Source: Brachionus koreanus (Eukaryota; Rotifera; Eurotatoria; Ploima; Brachionidae). Taken from it: a DNA stretch of 64,000 nt. Below the pieces are notes generated by a model. That model ran no database searches and was not told the DNA's origin. It worked only from the letters and a program-made list of their open reading frames with translations. Each line of letters begins with the position of its first letter. Position 1 is the first letter of the stretch. The stretch lies in NCBI GenBank assembly GCA_016987375.1, contig PJRA01000274.1:754263-818262 (forward strand). The letters are read 5' to 3'. Shown piece by piece: positions 22,001 to 31,945 of the stretch. The position numbers were made by a program, and so were the translations under genes.

Positions 22001-25000
22001 TAGTTCAATGTTAAACTTGGACTGGTCCAATTTGGTCTTATTCTCCAATTTGTTCAATTTGTATATTTGTAATAAGCTGTTTAAACAGCTAATTTCAAAA
22101 TATAAATAATTTTCTTGTTTATCTTCAGTTTGTTCAATTAAAAATTTTGTTTCAATTGATTCCAGTACCAAAAACAAATAGGGAATTAAGTCAATATAAT
22201 CTTCGCTAATCTCTTGGCCATCGACTTCCATCGAGTTCTCTTTTCTGACCAAATTAGACTGAATCAGTTCCAGAACAAGCCTAAGCGAACGCCAATTTAT
22301 TTTTTTGGCGTTTGCCTGGTCCAAATGCATTTGCTTCTTCATTTCTTTGGTGGTATTTACCTCACTTTTTTGTATCTCCAAATTGGCTTTTTTGTTTAGC
22401 AAATGAATTAAATGGCTGGCCGAGAGATCAAAATTTATGAGTGAAATCTTGATCTGTTCCAAAAACTCTGTGTTTTGTTCAATTTCGGCTCCGCTCTTCA
22501 AACTCTCTTCGACCACTTTGGACGAATTGAACAGCCATGAATCAAATAAACAGCCCATGAAGTCCAATTGTTTTCTAGTATCGAGCAACTTGAAAAATTC
22601 TACATTTCGGCTTAATTTGGACACTAGAACAACTTTAAAACACTTGACAAGTTCAGCTGGCTCATCCAAATTTTTATTATTCAAATAGCCGATCAAGTAA
22701 TCGAAACATTTGTCATTTTGATTGAAAAAATTGGCCGATTTTTGACTCAAAATAAACTCACTAGCAATAGTGTTAATTATTTTTTTGTTATTTTCTACAA
22801 GATCAAAGTCTTTGGAGGCCATTAAAGCATCTGATTCAGTCAATAGTTGAACTAAAATTTGTACTAGAACATTTAAAAGCTTAAATTTAAAATCATCTTT
22901 GACATTTTTGCATAAATCTAGTATCACGTGTTTGAATTTGACCAAAACATAGCATTCGTAATCCGAGTCCAAGTCTTTGGCAGAGCTGAACTGAGTAAAT
23001 TGATGCGTATTTTTAAGCTTGCTTATGGATAGCTCTAAATTTTGTTCGATCAAATCGACAAATGCGGTATCAGAAGCCAGAATTTTGTTCAATGATTTTG
23101 TTCGCACATAATTGGCTCCGTCTATTTCGATTTCTTGCCTATGCTTGAGCAATTTTTTCAAATAACCTTTCCATACACAGTCATCTTCTAAATTTTTGAA
23201 TATCTCTTCCATTAGGACAACAGTCTTTTGTCTTAGTTTTGAATCATTGCTGGTCAAAGTCCAAGTTAAAGCCAAAATAAATGAGTCCATAAATTTATGG
23301 TCTGTTTTTTGGCTAAAATTTATGAAATCGTTTATGTTTTGAATTAAGAGATTGACAGTTTGAAGTCGGCATGCCGTTTCTGAAAGCATAAATTTGAACA
23401 CAAACTGGTAAAATGAGACAGTAGATGGCTTAATGGTTGTTCCATTGGTAGACTTTGTTGGTGTATGGGTAGGAGTGTGGCTTATTTGTGAAGAAAAACA
23501 GTTTGATGTCATGAATTTGTTCACTATTGGTGTAAATAGGCCCGGATTTGACTCGAGCTCATCACACAAATGCATGTACAATTTTTCGAATATATTTTCT
23601 ATTTCTATTTTAGAGTTTTTGTTGACAAAATTTGAAATTTGTATGGATATAGATTTAAATAGTTGCATGTAAATCAAAATAAATGAATTGAAATTTTTAA
23701 TTGTTTGCTTGGCAATTGCTTTGAGATATTCGGTCAAGCTAACATGCTTTAATTTTAGCTCAGTGTCAAACGATTCGGTTTTTGATTTTTTAATTTTGAC
23801 AAAATTTCTAAAATATTTTAACAAATTTAGAGCTATGTTTAAAAAATAGTCGGAATTTTGCAAAAACAGACACTGTGTTGTTAGTCTGGTCGAGATTTCG
23901 AAAGCAAAAAAATCAATTAAATTCAAACAGGTCTTTTTAGTTGAATTCAATTGATCAAAACAAGCTGGCTGAGCTACACAATTGTTTTCTTTGTGAGCCA
24001 ATAGATACTTGACCGATAGTTGCAAAAATGATTCGAAATTTTCACTCATAGCCTCATCATTGGCGTCCGAATTTAGCCTGGTAACAGTGATAGATGAAGC
24101 AACTGGATAGAATTTTTTTGTAGTCGGAGCAACCACACTCTCTTGTTGAACTTGGGATTGTATTTTTTTAAAATAATCGCTTGCTTTCAAATCATCAATC
24201 AATTTGGGACAGTTTAATTCAAACAATTTTGCTGAAACATTTAGAAATAGATTAAAAAAATCCTTTTCCGGATATAATTTAAATATTTCGTTAAAAAATA
24301 AATCAATTAAAATAGATCTACAACTGAGCCATTGTGATGCCATGTAGTCTAAATTTTGCTTGATTTCCTCATTGTTTTCGTCATTATCTAAAATTCTAGC
24401 ATAGATGCGAGGAGTAAAGACTTTTAAAAGAAACTCTTCATCATTAATTAAAGAATGTAGTGAAAAATAGTTGAGTAAGAGAGCACCAAAGTTTAAAATT
24501 TCCCTGTAAACTAGACTCGAGTTTTCGCTTTTGAATTTGATTTCAATTTGGCTTTTGACAAATTCAGGCTCTAGTTTTGGATCACTTGAAACTAATTTAA
24601 GTAAGTGAGAAAATCCAGCAGCTCTCACATTCTCATTTTGATGATTTAAACTCAACAATAAACTTAATTCACTATCGATTTCTTGATGCTTAAATACTGA
24701 CTTGAGCATCAGCGATTTAAATTTAGTAGACAAAAAGTTCAAAAATTTTGATTTGGTTGGCTTGTCCAAATTCAGTAGGAATTTACTAAGAACCGAATCA
24801 AACTGAATGGGATATTTGGTTTCAAATTTTTTTATCAAATCAATCAAGTGATATTCCATGAAAATATTTGATATGCTTGTTTGACTAGTAACACTTTGGG
24901 TGAACAATTGGTCAATGAAAGACTCAATTAGTGCTGGCATGCGGTTCAAATTTAGCAAATTACACAAGCTTGATAGACATTTGTAAAAATCATTTGAATC

Positions 25001-26293
25001 TTTTTCTCTAATTTCTTGTATATCAGCCTCGTTTGAGTCCAAATCGATTGTGACACTTGAATTGTTTTCTCTGTCTTCTTCTATCAGCTCGTGCAAGAGT
25101 CGATTGGTGAAACACTTGAGAAATTTGTCAACATAATAGTTTTGGTTCAAGTCATCAATTGTTGAGAGTAGCAATTCGAACATTTTTGGTTGAGAAAAAT
25201 TTTTTAAAAGTTTTTTCAAAAAATTTTTATTCATCAAATTTGTTTGCGACGGTTCGTATTGAGACTGAATGATTAGACAAATAGCCAAAATGGCACTTTT
25301 CAAGCAGTCAATGCCTTCGGCAGACAAATCACTCTCTCTAAATAAAGACAAACCTTTGGTCAATGCAAACAGCGTCTTGTTGACTGTTTCGGCAGTAAAG
25401 TGAAATTTTTCAAACAAAAAAGAAGAAATCAAATAAGATGTTTGTTTGTATGGAATGATATTTGACTTGAATCCAGCAAAGAGGACTGGCAGTAACTGGG
25501 CAAAAAATGACTCTTCAATTTTGTTTGAATTTTTTGTGCCAGACGACGAATCGGACAAATTTTTTATTGATTGAATCAATGTTTTGCACATGAAACTAAG
25601 AACTAAGTTTAAATTTTTTTTCCAGTGTTTCGTTTGAGATTCAGATTGAAGAGAATCTTCATCGCCAAAAATGTTTAATGTCTCATTTAAGTAATCAATC
25701 AAAAAATTGAAAAATGATAAATCACTAAAAGCATGAGTGGCTAATGAGGACGATGCCAGTTGTACACCATGTTTTTGATTGTCTTCCAGCCAACACCAAA
25801 ATTTTGCATTCGAATTCTTGAAATCTATGAGCTGAAGAGCCCGAACAAAAAAATTTGTTTCATGATAAGGCAAAATACACATGAAAAGGTCGTTGATGTT
25901 GTAAATATGAACCTGATAGCGATAAACCAACCATTCTAGGGTCTTGTGAGCTGGTTTTAGCATAAAATACGGAGAAAGATGAATGAGAAAGCGTCGGATT
26001 TCTTTATCAAGCTTTTCATTCACTTGTTTTGTTTGAATGCCTCTTTCAAATGTTAAACTAGTCGAATTGAATAGTGTCAACTCGAAAGATTCAAATGTTT
26101 CTTGGTCTATTGCTTTTAGCTGTTCGAGACCGTTGATTGCGATCGAATAAACTGCTTCAGAGTCAAGATTGGCTGCTTCTTTTGGTTCGTAGAGAAAAGA
26201 GATGCGGCGCTTGTCGTTTATAGAGGCTAAAACGTTCGTTTGAGGAACTTGAAGCCGTTTAAGCTGCTCACTTAAACTTGTAACTTTGGGCAT
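19025..26293 (-). CDS. HEATR1: HEATR1 / UTP10 homologue, intronless
   Basis: HEAT-repeat protein of the small-subunit processome, needed for RNA polymerase I transcription and early 18S rRNA processing in the nucleolus. One unbroken frame of 2422 residues (human 2144). The N terminus matches the family closely: SLSEQLKRLQVPQ, the FLYEPKEAANLD segment, GIQTKQVNEKLD, FLIHLSPYFMLKPAHKTLEW and ILPYHETNFFVRALQLI. The C terminus (about residues 2000-2300) carries the BP28CT-type region (YMQIARMAIQ, GAFVELTFKLSEDLFKP, KPIFFKVYEWA) and closing HEAT repeats (VQVRLAALDVLNMFCKKVG, FLAELMEDPVEEVE). A low-complexity His/Thr/Pro insert lies near residue 950. A 7.3-kb gene with no intron is striking among neighbours with 2-12 exons. 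The start is the first ATG of the conserved N terminus. Confidence 0.95.
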   Translation of the reverse strand: MPKVTSLSEQLKRLQVPQTNVLASINDKRRISFLYEPKEAANLDSEAVYSIAINGLEQLKAIDQETFESFELTLFNSTSLTFERGIQTKQVNEKLDKEIRRFLIHLSPYFMLKPAHKTLEWLVYRYQVHIYNINDLFMCILPYHETNFFVRALQLIDFKNSNAKFWCWLEDNQKHGVQLASSSLATHAFSDLSFFNFLIDYLNETLNIFGDEDSLQSESQTKHWKKNLNLVLSFMCKTLIQSIKNLSDSSSGTKNSNKIEESFFAQLLPVLFAGFKSNIIPYKQTSYLISSFLFEKFHFTAETVNKTLFALTKGLSLFRESDLSAEGIDCLKSAILAICLIIQSQYEPSQTNLMNKNFLKKLLKNFSQPKMFELLLSTIDDLNQNYYVDKFLKCFTNRLLHELIEEDRENNSSVTIDLDSNEADIQEIREKDSNDFYKCLSSLCNLLNLNRMPALIESFIDQLFTQSVTSQTSISNIFMEYHLIDLIKKFETKYPIQFDSVLSKFLLNLDKPTKSKFLNFLSTKFKSLMLKSVFKHQEIDSELSLLLSLNHQNENVRAAGFSHLLKLVSSDPKLEPEFVKSQIEIKFKSENSSLVYREILNFGALLLNYFSLHSLINDEEFLLKVFTPRIYARILDNDENNEEIKQNLDYMASQWLSCRSILIDLFFNEIFKLYPEKDFFNLFLNVSAKLFELNCPKLIDDLKASDYFKKIQSQVQQESVVAPTTKKFYPVASSITVTRLNSDANDEAMSENFESFLQLSVKYLLAHKENNCVAQPACFDQLNSTKKTCLNLIDFFAFEISTRLTTQCLFLQNSDYFLNIALNLLKYFRNFVKIKKSKTESFDTELKLKHVSLTEYLKAIAKQTIKNFNSFILIYMQLFKSISIQISNFVNKNSKIEIENIFEKLYMHLCDELESNPGLFTPIVNKFMTSNCFSSQISHTPTHTPTKSTNGTTIKPSTVSFYQFVFKFMLSETACRLQTVNLLIQNINDFINFSQKTDHKFMDSFILALTWTLTSNDSKLRQKTVVLMEEIFKNLEDDCVWKGYLKKLLKHRQEIEIDGANYVRTKSLNKILASDTAFVDLIEQNLELSISKLKNTHQFTQFSSAKDLDSDYECYVLVKFKHVILDLCKNVKDDFKFKLLNVLVQILVQLLTESDALMASKDFDLVENNKKIINTIASEFILSQKSANFFNQNDKCFDYLIGYLNNKNLDEPAELVKCFKVVLVSKLSRNVEFFKLLDTRKQLDFMGCLFDSWLFNSSKVVEESLKSGAEIEQNTEFLEQIKISLINFDLSASHLIHLLNKKANLEIQKSEVNTTKEMKKQMHLDQANAKKINWRSLRLVLELIQSNLVRKENSMEVDGQEISEDYIDLIPYLFLVLESIETKFLIEQTEDKQENYLYFEISCLNSLLQIYKLNKLENKTKLDQSKFNIELLMQILQTKRDTEDRLNVQQHILILLSEIAGIFPEKVLEHVLIMFVFVGNKLARKDDSYSFQIISLIIKSILPAIVDSVNSAGPQQQPQENLTGANRLVSTVNVLKRHEKQLPYVSSLVCKILQSFVVALPHIPAHRKAIIFDQLMNIIGLNDYLWITIIQAIDHYLVQSSDLMDFSQNLEKFQSKQQQLLANRSLSDEEMSKNEKKLRDTLKICLNSMISLHVQFEPMQLIQSSVHLVAFLTKYLTSLFTLATNLATNTKDERKKIYSHLACQLDTYNLLQMKYLAYNLLTFVSDMLISDSLISKLADFYESKLFEDDSHSILFEKLLENILLLILKLSQVLASFEQAAKSQPLLGDMKKFHKALMNKSYDLLERLINLLDSKKFCQVIKNLIKHESMQIRRRSLSLLNNKLRKNEPNDQETTLMITMIDDLLSSIQLKKSDDISHVDIEINNQTVLFSIKLLCKRIGDQNPLAFGKVLKFLSENLIDLKLYINGDLIYNSNLLSSVLLCIGEVCLKLKSNSLPYLNQIMTFTLSILDFVESKIATVDQDLLDDYNLKICGKKPKLENKFKNFELLALSCVTCVLKIVQNMSNFLSPYLKKVVHLSCSLSHLVRLGLNDSANPPNIELKLTQLRLTITKQVPLRLLAPILTEQSANLMESKDTEHKMKIKHVEYYMQIARMAIQNSNHEDLISNLRLLRSMFMTLFELRTALIKQNKGAKVSKKRQSLEGFLTQELNKYEEFVIGAFVELTFKLSEDLFKPIFFKVYEWATSNNPPKDRLITFYRITLRLSDKLKNLFVIFAPQFTQSATDLLNQLNSSKVEEKFFDKLKEKENVLLYSIVDTLANVFLNDTQRSYVNRERFNLLMEPVIDQIENEIEFDEYSVYVHKHLGPCIANLAYCVVNDEGLLRKFNYQLLLKTKHNSVQVRLAALDVLNMFCKKVGDVYNSFLSETVPFLAELMEDPVEEVEDKVQFVIKELEDILGESLQSHFS

Positions 26294-26551
26294 TTTTTAT
26301 AATTTTTAGCAAAATTTATCTTTGAAAAAAAATCAATTAGAATAGTGTTTATTTAAAAGAATTTTTTTTTTCTAGTTTTAAAAAAAATTAAAATTTGAAT
26401 AAATTTTTTTAATCCTCATTCATAAACAAATGATTTCAACACATGGTTTTGGCGAAATAATGTAAATTTGAATGCAAGTTAAATTAAAACTTAGGTTCTA
26501 AAGAAAATTTCAAAATTAATTTAACTTTAAGTTAACTTTAAGAATATCTTC
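26294..26551. other. Upstream of HEATR1
   Basis: AT-rich and presumably the HEATR1 promoter side. Nothing else seen. Confidence 0.4.
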
Positions 26552-26751
26552 TTAACACTAGAAGCACCAAAATTTTTAAATCCTCGTATCTTTTGAATGG
26601 ATTTTTAAAATAAATATTTATTTTTTGAATTATGTAGATTTTAAAATTTTCTTTAAAAAATGATATTACTTTATAAAATTATTTTAGTTTTTTTATAAAA
26701 TATTAATGAATTAATAAAACCTGAAAAAATGTTGGATGCTTCTAGTGTTAA
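26552..26751. mobile_element. piggyBac-like MITE, copy 1
   Basis: A 192-base element (26556-26747) starts CACTAGAAGCACC and ends as its inverted counterpart (GGATGCTTCTAGTG). It is flanked on both sides by TTAA (26552-26555 and 26748-26751), the target duplication typical of piggyBac transposons. The inside is AT-rich and non-coding. A homologous copy in inverse orientation lies at 30652-30868. Confidence 0.8.
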
Positions 26752-28642
26752 TTTAAATAAACCTAAATTTGGCTGATTTCTTATTTCTTACTTTTAGCAT
26801 GAAACATTTACTTGATGGATTATTTTCTTCAAACCGCTATGTGTAGAACACAAATTAGAAATCTAATCTAAGTTTCATCATAAAAGTATAGATATGTGAA
26901 AAAGTGCTGATGGAACATCTTACCTATATTATTTATCTAGTTTGAATTGTAAATTTTCTATAAATAAACAAATACTAAAGTTTTTAAATTGAAATTATTT
27001 TTTTTTCTCTAAAGGTTTAATATCAGCTGATTCATCTTTCAGAACGATTTTTAGACCATAAGAAAAAAAATTATTTCAATTTAAAATTTTTATATTAAAA
27101 CAGATCTTAATTAACATTAAAGTATAAAATAGACCTTTTTCAAATTTTCTACTAAAGCTAATAACTTTAAAAATAAATATCGGGTGTTCAAAAAGTAATG
27201 GTCATTATTTTATATAAAAAATAAGCATGCTTCTGCCCTTAAAATAAAAATGAACTAGGCACAAAAATAATTGAAAATTTATTTTTATATATTGACTTAT
27301 TCAAATTTTTTTAAGAAAGTTAAATAATTATAATTATTTTTATACAATGATCCATTTTATGTTACACTGCATTTTCACATATTTTATTAATCCTAAAAAT
27401 TCGGGTTTTTTTCTAATTTTTGATCATAACTGTAGGATAAAAGAAGCTAAGGATGTCAAATTTTGTACCTTAAATCTCAATTGATTAGGAATAAATCAAG
27501 TTGAATAATCATGAATATATATATTAAATATTAATATTTTTGAAGCTCTTTTATCAAACGTTTTAAGTCCATTAATCTCCCTTCTCAGTAAAAAAAAATC
27601 ATGGTATTATAAAATTCAAATACAAATGAAACAAAAATTTTTCCTTATTTAATAGATTTAATTACTTAAACCATGCTTAATTTAAATGGAAATTAAATCA
27701 ACAATCAATTAAAGTCAAAATATTTGTAGGTTTTTTTATTTGAAGAAAACTTTTATAATTTTTTTTGCTTTTTTAGTTTATTTGGGAATTTGTCAAATAA
27801 ATTTTGGTTTTTAAATTTTAAACAAAAATTCTATTTTATTCATTTTATTCATATCTATTTTAATTCTATTTTATTCATATTTATATATATAGAAATTATA
27901 ATTAAATCATCCCAAAAAAATATAAAAATTATTCAAAGAACGCTATTAATAAAATTTTAGAGCTTTTAGAACTTTAAAATGAATAAATTTCCTGGCTTTA
28001 GTTGATGATCGATGTGTTTAAAATCTAATCGATTTAGATCAACTTAATCTTTTATTTACACGATTTAAAATATGTTTAGACATAATTACTAAATTGAATT
28101 TATTTTTATTCTTGTAAATATTTGCTAAATAAATCATACTTCATTTAAGACTAAATTATTTTACACATAAATTTGTACAGACAAATAATAATAAACAATG
28201 TGATTTAATTAATTTTGAAATTTTGAAGAATGTTGAATTTAATATTCGAAACTCATACACAGAAATATTTGTAATCGGCTATTTAGATTAAGTAAATTAT
28301 GAATTCAGGACCTTTGAATAATTTTTCAATTTTTAATTGCCAATAATTAAGATCATTTATATATTGAATTTATTTCTTCAAATCGAATAATTTAACAATC
28401 AGGGTGCGAAATTTAGATTTTCACTTTTTCAATTGAAAAAAATGTATATATACAAAAAATTTTATTATCATAAATAATACTTGCATTTTAAGAATCGGGG
28501 CAGTTTGAACCATCTGACCCATACGGTTTTATTTTATCATTCATATACTTCAAATAGTTAACTATATTTATTTTTATTTCTTCTATAAAAATTACAAACG
28601 CAATTTCTCAAAAACGCAAAAAAAGCTCAATTTTCCTTAATA
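26752..28642. other. Intergenic AT-rich region
   Basis: About 1.9 kb with no supported gene. The last 150 bases are less A/T-monotonous and probably include the 5' end of the CYHR1 transcript. Confidence 0.4.
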
Positions 28643-30004
28643 ATGACAATGAATTTTTCTAGCACAGCTTCAACAATTAACTTTAATACTTATGATTCTA
28701 GACTATTAGCAGCAGAAATTTCTCAAAATTCAATAGAGCCGACTAGTTTAACTTACAGCATGAGCGCTGAAGTGACCAATCCATCGACCAGCACTGGATC
28801 TGGCGACGAGCCTGAATACAAAAAGATTAAACTGGTTAATTCAGAAGAAGATCAAAAATTGAGCAAATTAAATTCTGACTGTGTCATATCAGGAGGCTTT
28901 TACATAAATAAAAAGTTAGAGGACCGCATAGGCGGAATTCTTTGCTGCACTGTTTGTCTTGACTTGCCTCAAACTTCAATTTATCAAGTTAGACATTTTT
29001 CCTAGTCTTTTTGTCCTCTTTTTCTATTATGAAAATTTTAAAAGTGCTCAAATGGTCATCTGATGTGCGCTGGTTGCTTTGCTCATTTGCTTGCTGATGC
29101 CCGGCTAAAAGACGAACAAGCAACTTGTCCAAACTGCAGATGTGAAATTAGCAAACAGTCATGCTGTCGAAATCTTGCAGTTGAAAAAACAGTGTCTGAA
29201 CTTCCCGCAAATTGTCTGCACTGCAATGTCATGTATCCCCGAAACCTGTTAGACATTCACCAAAAAGAGGAATGCATGGAAAGACCAATTAAGTGTAAAT
29301 ATAGTCAAATTGGATGCAGTTGGGAGGGACCGTATCATGAACTAGAATCTCATTGTCTAGAATGTGCTCATCCAAACAAGCCAGCTAAAGATATAATGGA
29401 ATTTTTGCAGGAAAATAATTCCAAAATTCAAGAAGAACAGAATACCCTTGGTCAACTTGTTAATTTTTTATCATATGAAAAAGTTTGCTTCAATGGTAAT
29501 TTATTTTCTAAGAAAAAAATTTTGTCATTTTAAGAAAATTTGAAAATTTTTTGTCCAAGTTTCTTCCTTTTAAAAAGTTTTTTTAATTAAATTAAATTTT
29601 ATTTTAACAAAGATCTGCAATTTAAACAATATAAAACTGATGAGATAACCCCAAAATTGTACTTCGAAACAAATCGATTTAATGCATTTTTTCATCAATG
29701 GGTTCTAAAAGCCCGAGTTAATGATAATCAAAAAAATCCTAATTTAACGCTCAATCGATACCTGAGTTTTCAATTAATTCTAAAATCTAAACTGAGCAGC
29801 TCACACACAAGCTTTCCGATTTCATTTTGTGCTCTAAAGGGTCCATTTGGCGAGGTTCCAATCAATCCACGAGTTCATACATTCGAATTTAACCAAGCTA
29901 AAATGGAAACAGACTTTATAAAGCTAAACATAAAAGCAACTGATTGCAACAAATTGCTAGCATCCAAAACAATTAATTTTAGATTTTTCATGTTTCAACC
30001 ATAG
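28643..30004 (+). CDS. CYHR1: CYHR1/ZFTRAF1: RING and TRAF-type zinc-finger protein
   Basis: Cysteine- and histidine-rich protein 1 (also called zinc finger TRAF-type containing 1). Exons 28643-28987, 29045-29495 and 29613-30004 join to 395 residues. Seen: a variable, Ser/Thr-rich N terminus; a RING-like finger from Cys102/Cys105 through CSNGHLMCAGC to CPNCRCEI (about 102-150); a TRAF-type zinc-finger block (HQKEECMERPIKCKY, GCSWEGPYHELESH; about 165-220); and a C-terminal beta-rich domain (FFHQWVLKARVND, NPNLTLNRYLSFQLILKSK, ending NFRFFMFQP) matching the family end. Proposed roles are in ubiquitin-type regulation; the precise substrate is not known to me. Lies between two piggyBac-like MITEs. 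Confidence 0.9.
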
Positions 30005-30651
30005 AAATGATTTTTAAGTCGTTTGATTTTTTCCTTTTTTTTAATTTATAAACAAGCTTTAAGTATTTGACTTTTAGACTTTTTGTATTTATTGTTATTT
30101 ACTAATAAAAAATATTTCAATTATATTTTTTATTTAAAAATCAAAAAGGCTAAATTTTTTAGATTAAAACGGCATTTAGTTTTCACTGGAAATATTTGTG
30201 TGACTAAAATAAATTTAAAATTTAGATTATCCAAAATTAAAAATTTGATTATTTTTGGCAAAAGGGGTATAATAATCTACTACTCTTTAGATAGCTAAAA
30301 CTTAAAGCTAGCATCAAGTAATTTTTCTTATTTTCAGCAAAAATTTTGAAAAAAGTCTATTAAATTTTATTTAAAAAAAATTACTAAAACATTAATTAAT
30401 TTAATAGAATAAAAAACAATAGTTTAACACAGTAGCAAAAAATTTATGTCCTTTGGGAAGCTTTTTGGCTGCTTAAATCTAAAATAAATCCACTAATTTC
30501 ACCCTGAGCAAATTAACGGATCCAAAAAAGGCGATGTTAGATATCTTACCGGATCTTTGCATTTTGCAGTGACGCTACACATCACTAGCAGACTTTCACC
30601 ATTTAAGTGACAATGTATGTCGCACTTTGTTACATTTACAGAAATAATACA

Positions 30652-30872
30652 CACTAGAAGCACCAAGCATTTTTCATGTTTTTTTAATTCAAAAATATTT
30701 TTTAAAAAAACTATAACAATTTTATAAAGTAATATCATTATTTAAGAAAATTTTAAAATCTACATAATCTTCAAAAAAGATACATTTATTTGAAAAATCT
30801 ATTCAAAAGATACGAGGATTTAAAAATTTTTCAAACGAGTCAACATGACTTGCTTGGTTCTTCTAGTGTTAA
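30652..30872. mobile_element. piggyBac-like MITE, copy 2 (inverted)
   Basis: A 217-base element (30652-30868) with the same ends as copy 1. Its reverse complement matches copy 1 nearly throughout (shared TTTTTAAATCCTCGTATCTT and TGATATTACTTTATAAAATT), with about 25 extra bases near one end. The right flank is TTAA (30869-30872) and the left flank is degenerate (TACA). No transposase. Confidence 0.75.
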
Positions 30873-31945
30873 AAGCATTCAGATAAGAATTTACCAGAGT
30901 TGTTCAAAAGTCATAAAGTCAAATTTTCAGAAGTTTTTAATAAAAAAAAATTGTTAAAATTGAAAAAATTAGCTTTTTATCGCGGTTTTAAAGAATTTTT
31001 TATTCTTAACTGTGCAAGGCTCTGTAAATTTTTTTTAAAAACTCTAGAGTAATTATTAGCTTTTGAGAAGTAAAATTTATGATTATCAGATAAAACTTAC
31101 TAGTAGATTAACCAAAATTAACCAAAAAAGTCATTTAAAGTTTTTTCAAAGTCTTATTTTCGAAAAAAAAAAATTTCAAGTCAAGTCAAAAGATTGAAGC
31201 TAAAATTTTAAAAATATTAACAAAAAACTGAATTTAATTTTTTTTTAATTACCTTTAACAAAATGCAAATAATTATTGATCGATCAGTATTTTGTCTTTA
31301 TGGAATTGATCTTTTTTGAATATAAATCTTTATCTTTTAAAAATAAAGTCGAATAATGTAAAGTTTATTTCGAAATCAGCAAGTTTTTAATTAATCTACT
31401 TATACTATTTTAATACCAAAAATTTAAAGTTACTATCAAAACTTTAGTTAATTTAATTAAAATGCTTTAAAAACGGTTTAAAAATGGATAAATTTAATTA
31501 AATTGTTTTTAGTAAAAAACTTTAAAATGGTAAAAAAAAAGTATAGGCTATTCTATAGCATATTTAAGTGATAAACGAATTGGTTCAACTTTTTATTAAA
31601 AAATTATGAATCAGATGAATTTTTTTTTTGAAACTTTTTTTATCTAATTAATTACAATTAGTAGTATTTGGTTAAATTATTTAGCATATAAAGTTAAACC
31701 TTGTAAATTACATAACACTAATTTTGCATAAACAAAAAATTATGCTTGAAATATATTCATTAAAATCTTAACACAACAAGAGTGTAATAATGCGTAGATT
31801 CTACTTCGTATATTATATATTCTTGAAAATATAAAACAAATTAATTATGCGAAATATTTCAATTTAAATGTTTTTCTTACGCGTAATTTCGCGAATTAAA
31901 TATTAAATTAAATTAAAAAAATTGCAATTGAAAAAAAAAATTAAT
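30873..31945. other. Intergenic AT-rich region
   Basis: No supported gene. It contains the upstream region of the BEN-domain gene. Confidence 0.4.

Noticed and set aside
19656..23672. Several plus-strand frames of 60-110 codons inside HEATR1
   Set aside because: They are antisense shadows of a strongly coding 2422-codon gene and show no domain or splice evidence.
30499..30738. A 79-codon minus-strand gene
   Set aside because: Most of the N-terminal half is translated MITE sequence; only the short cysteine-rich end is kept as a weak finding.
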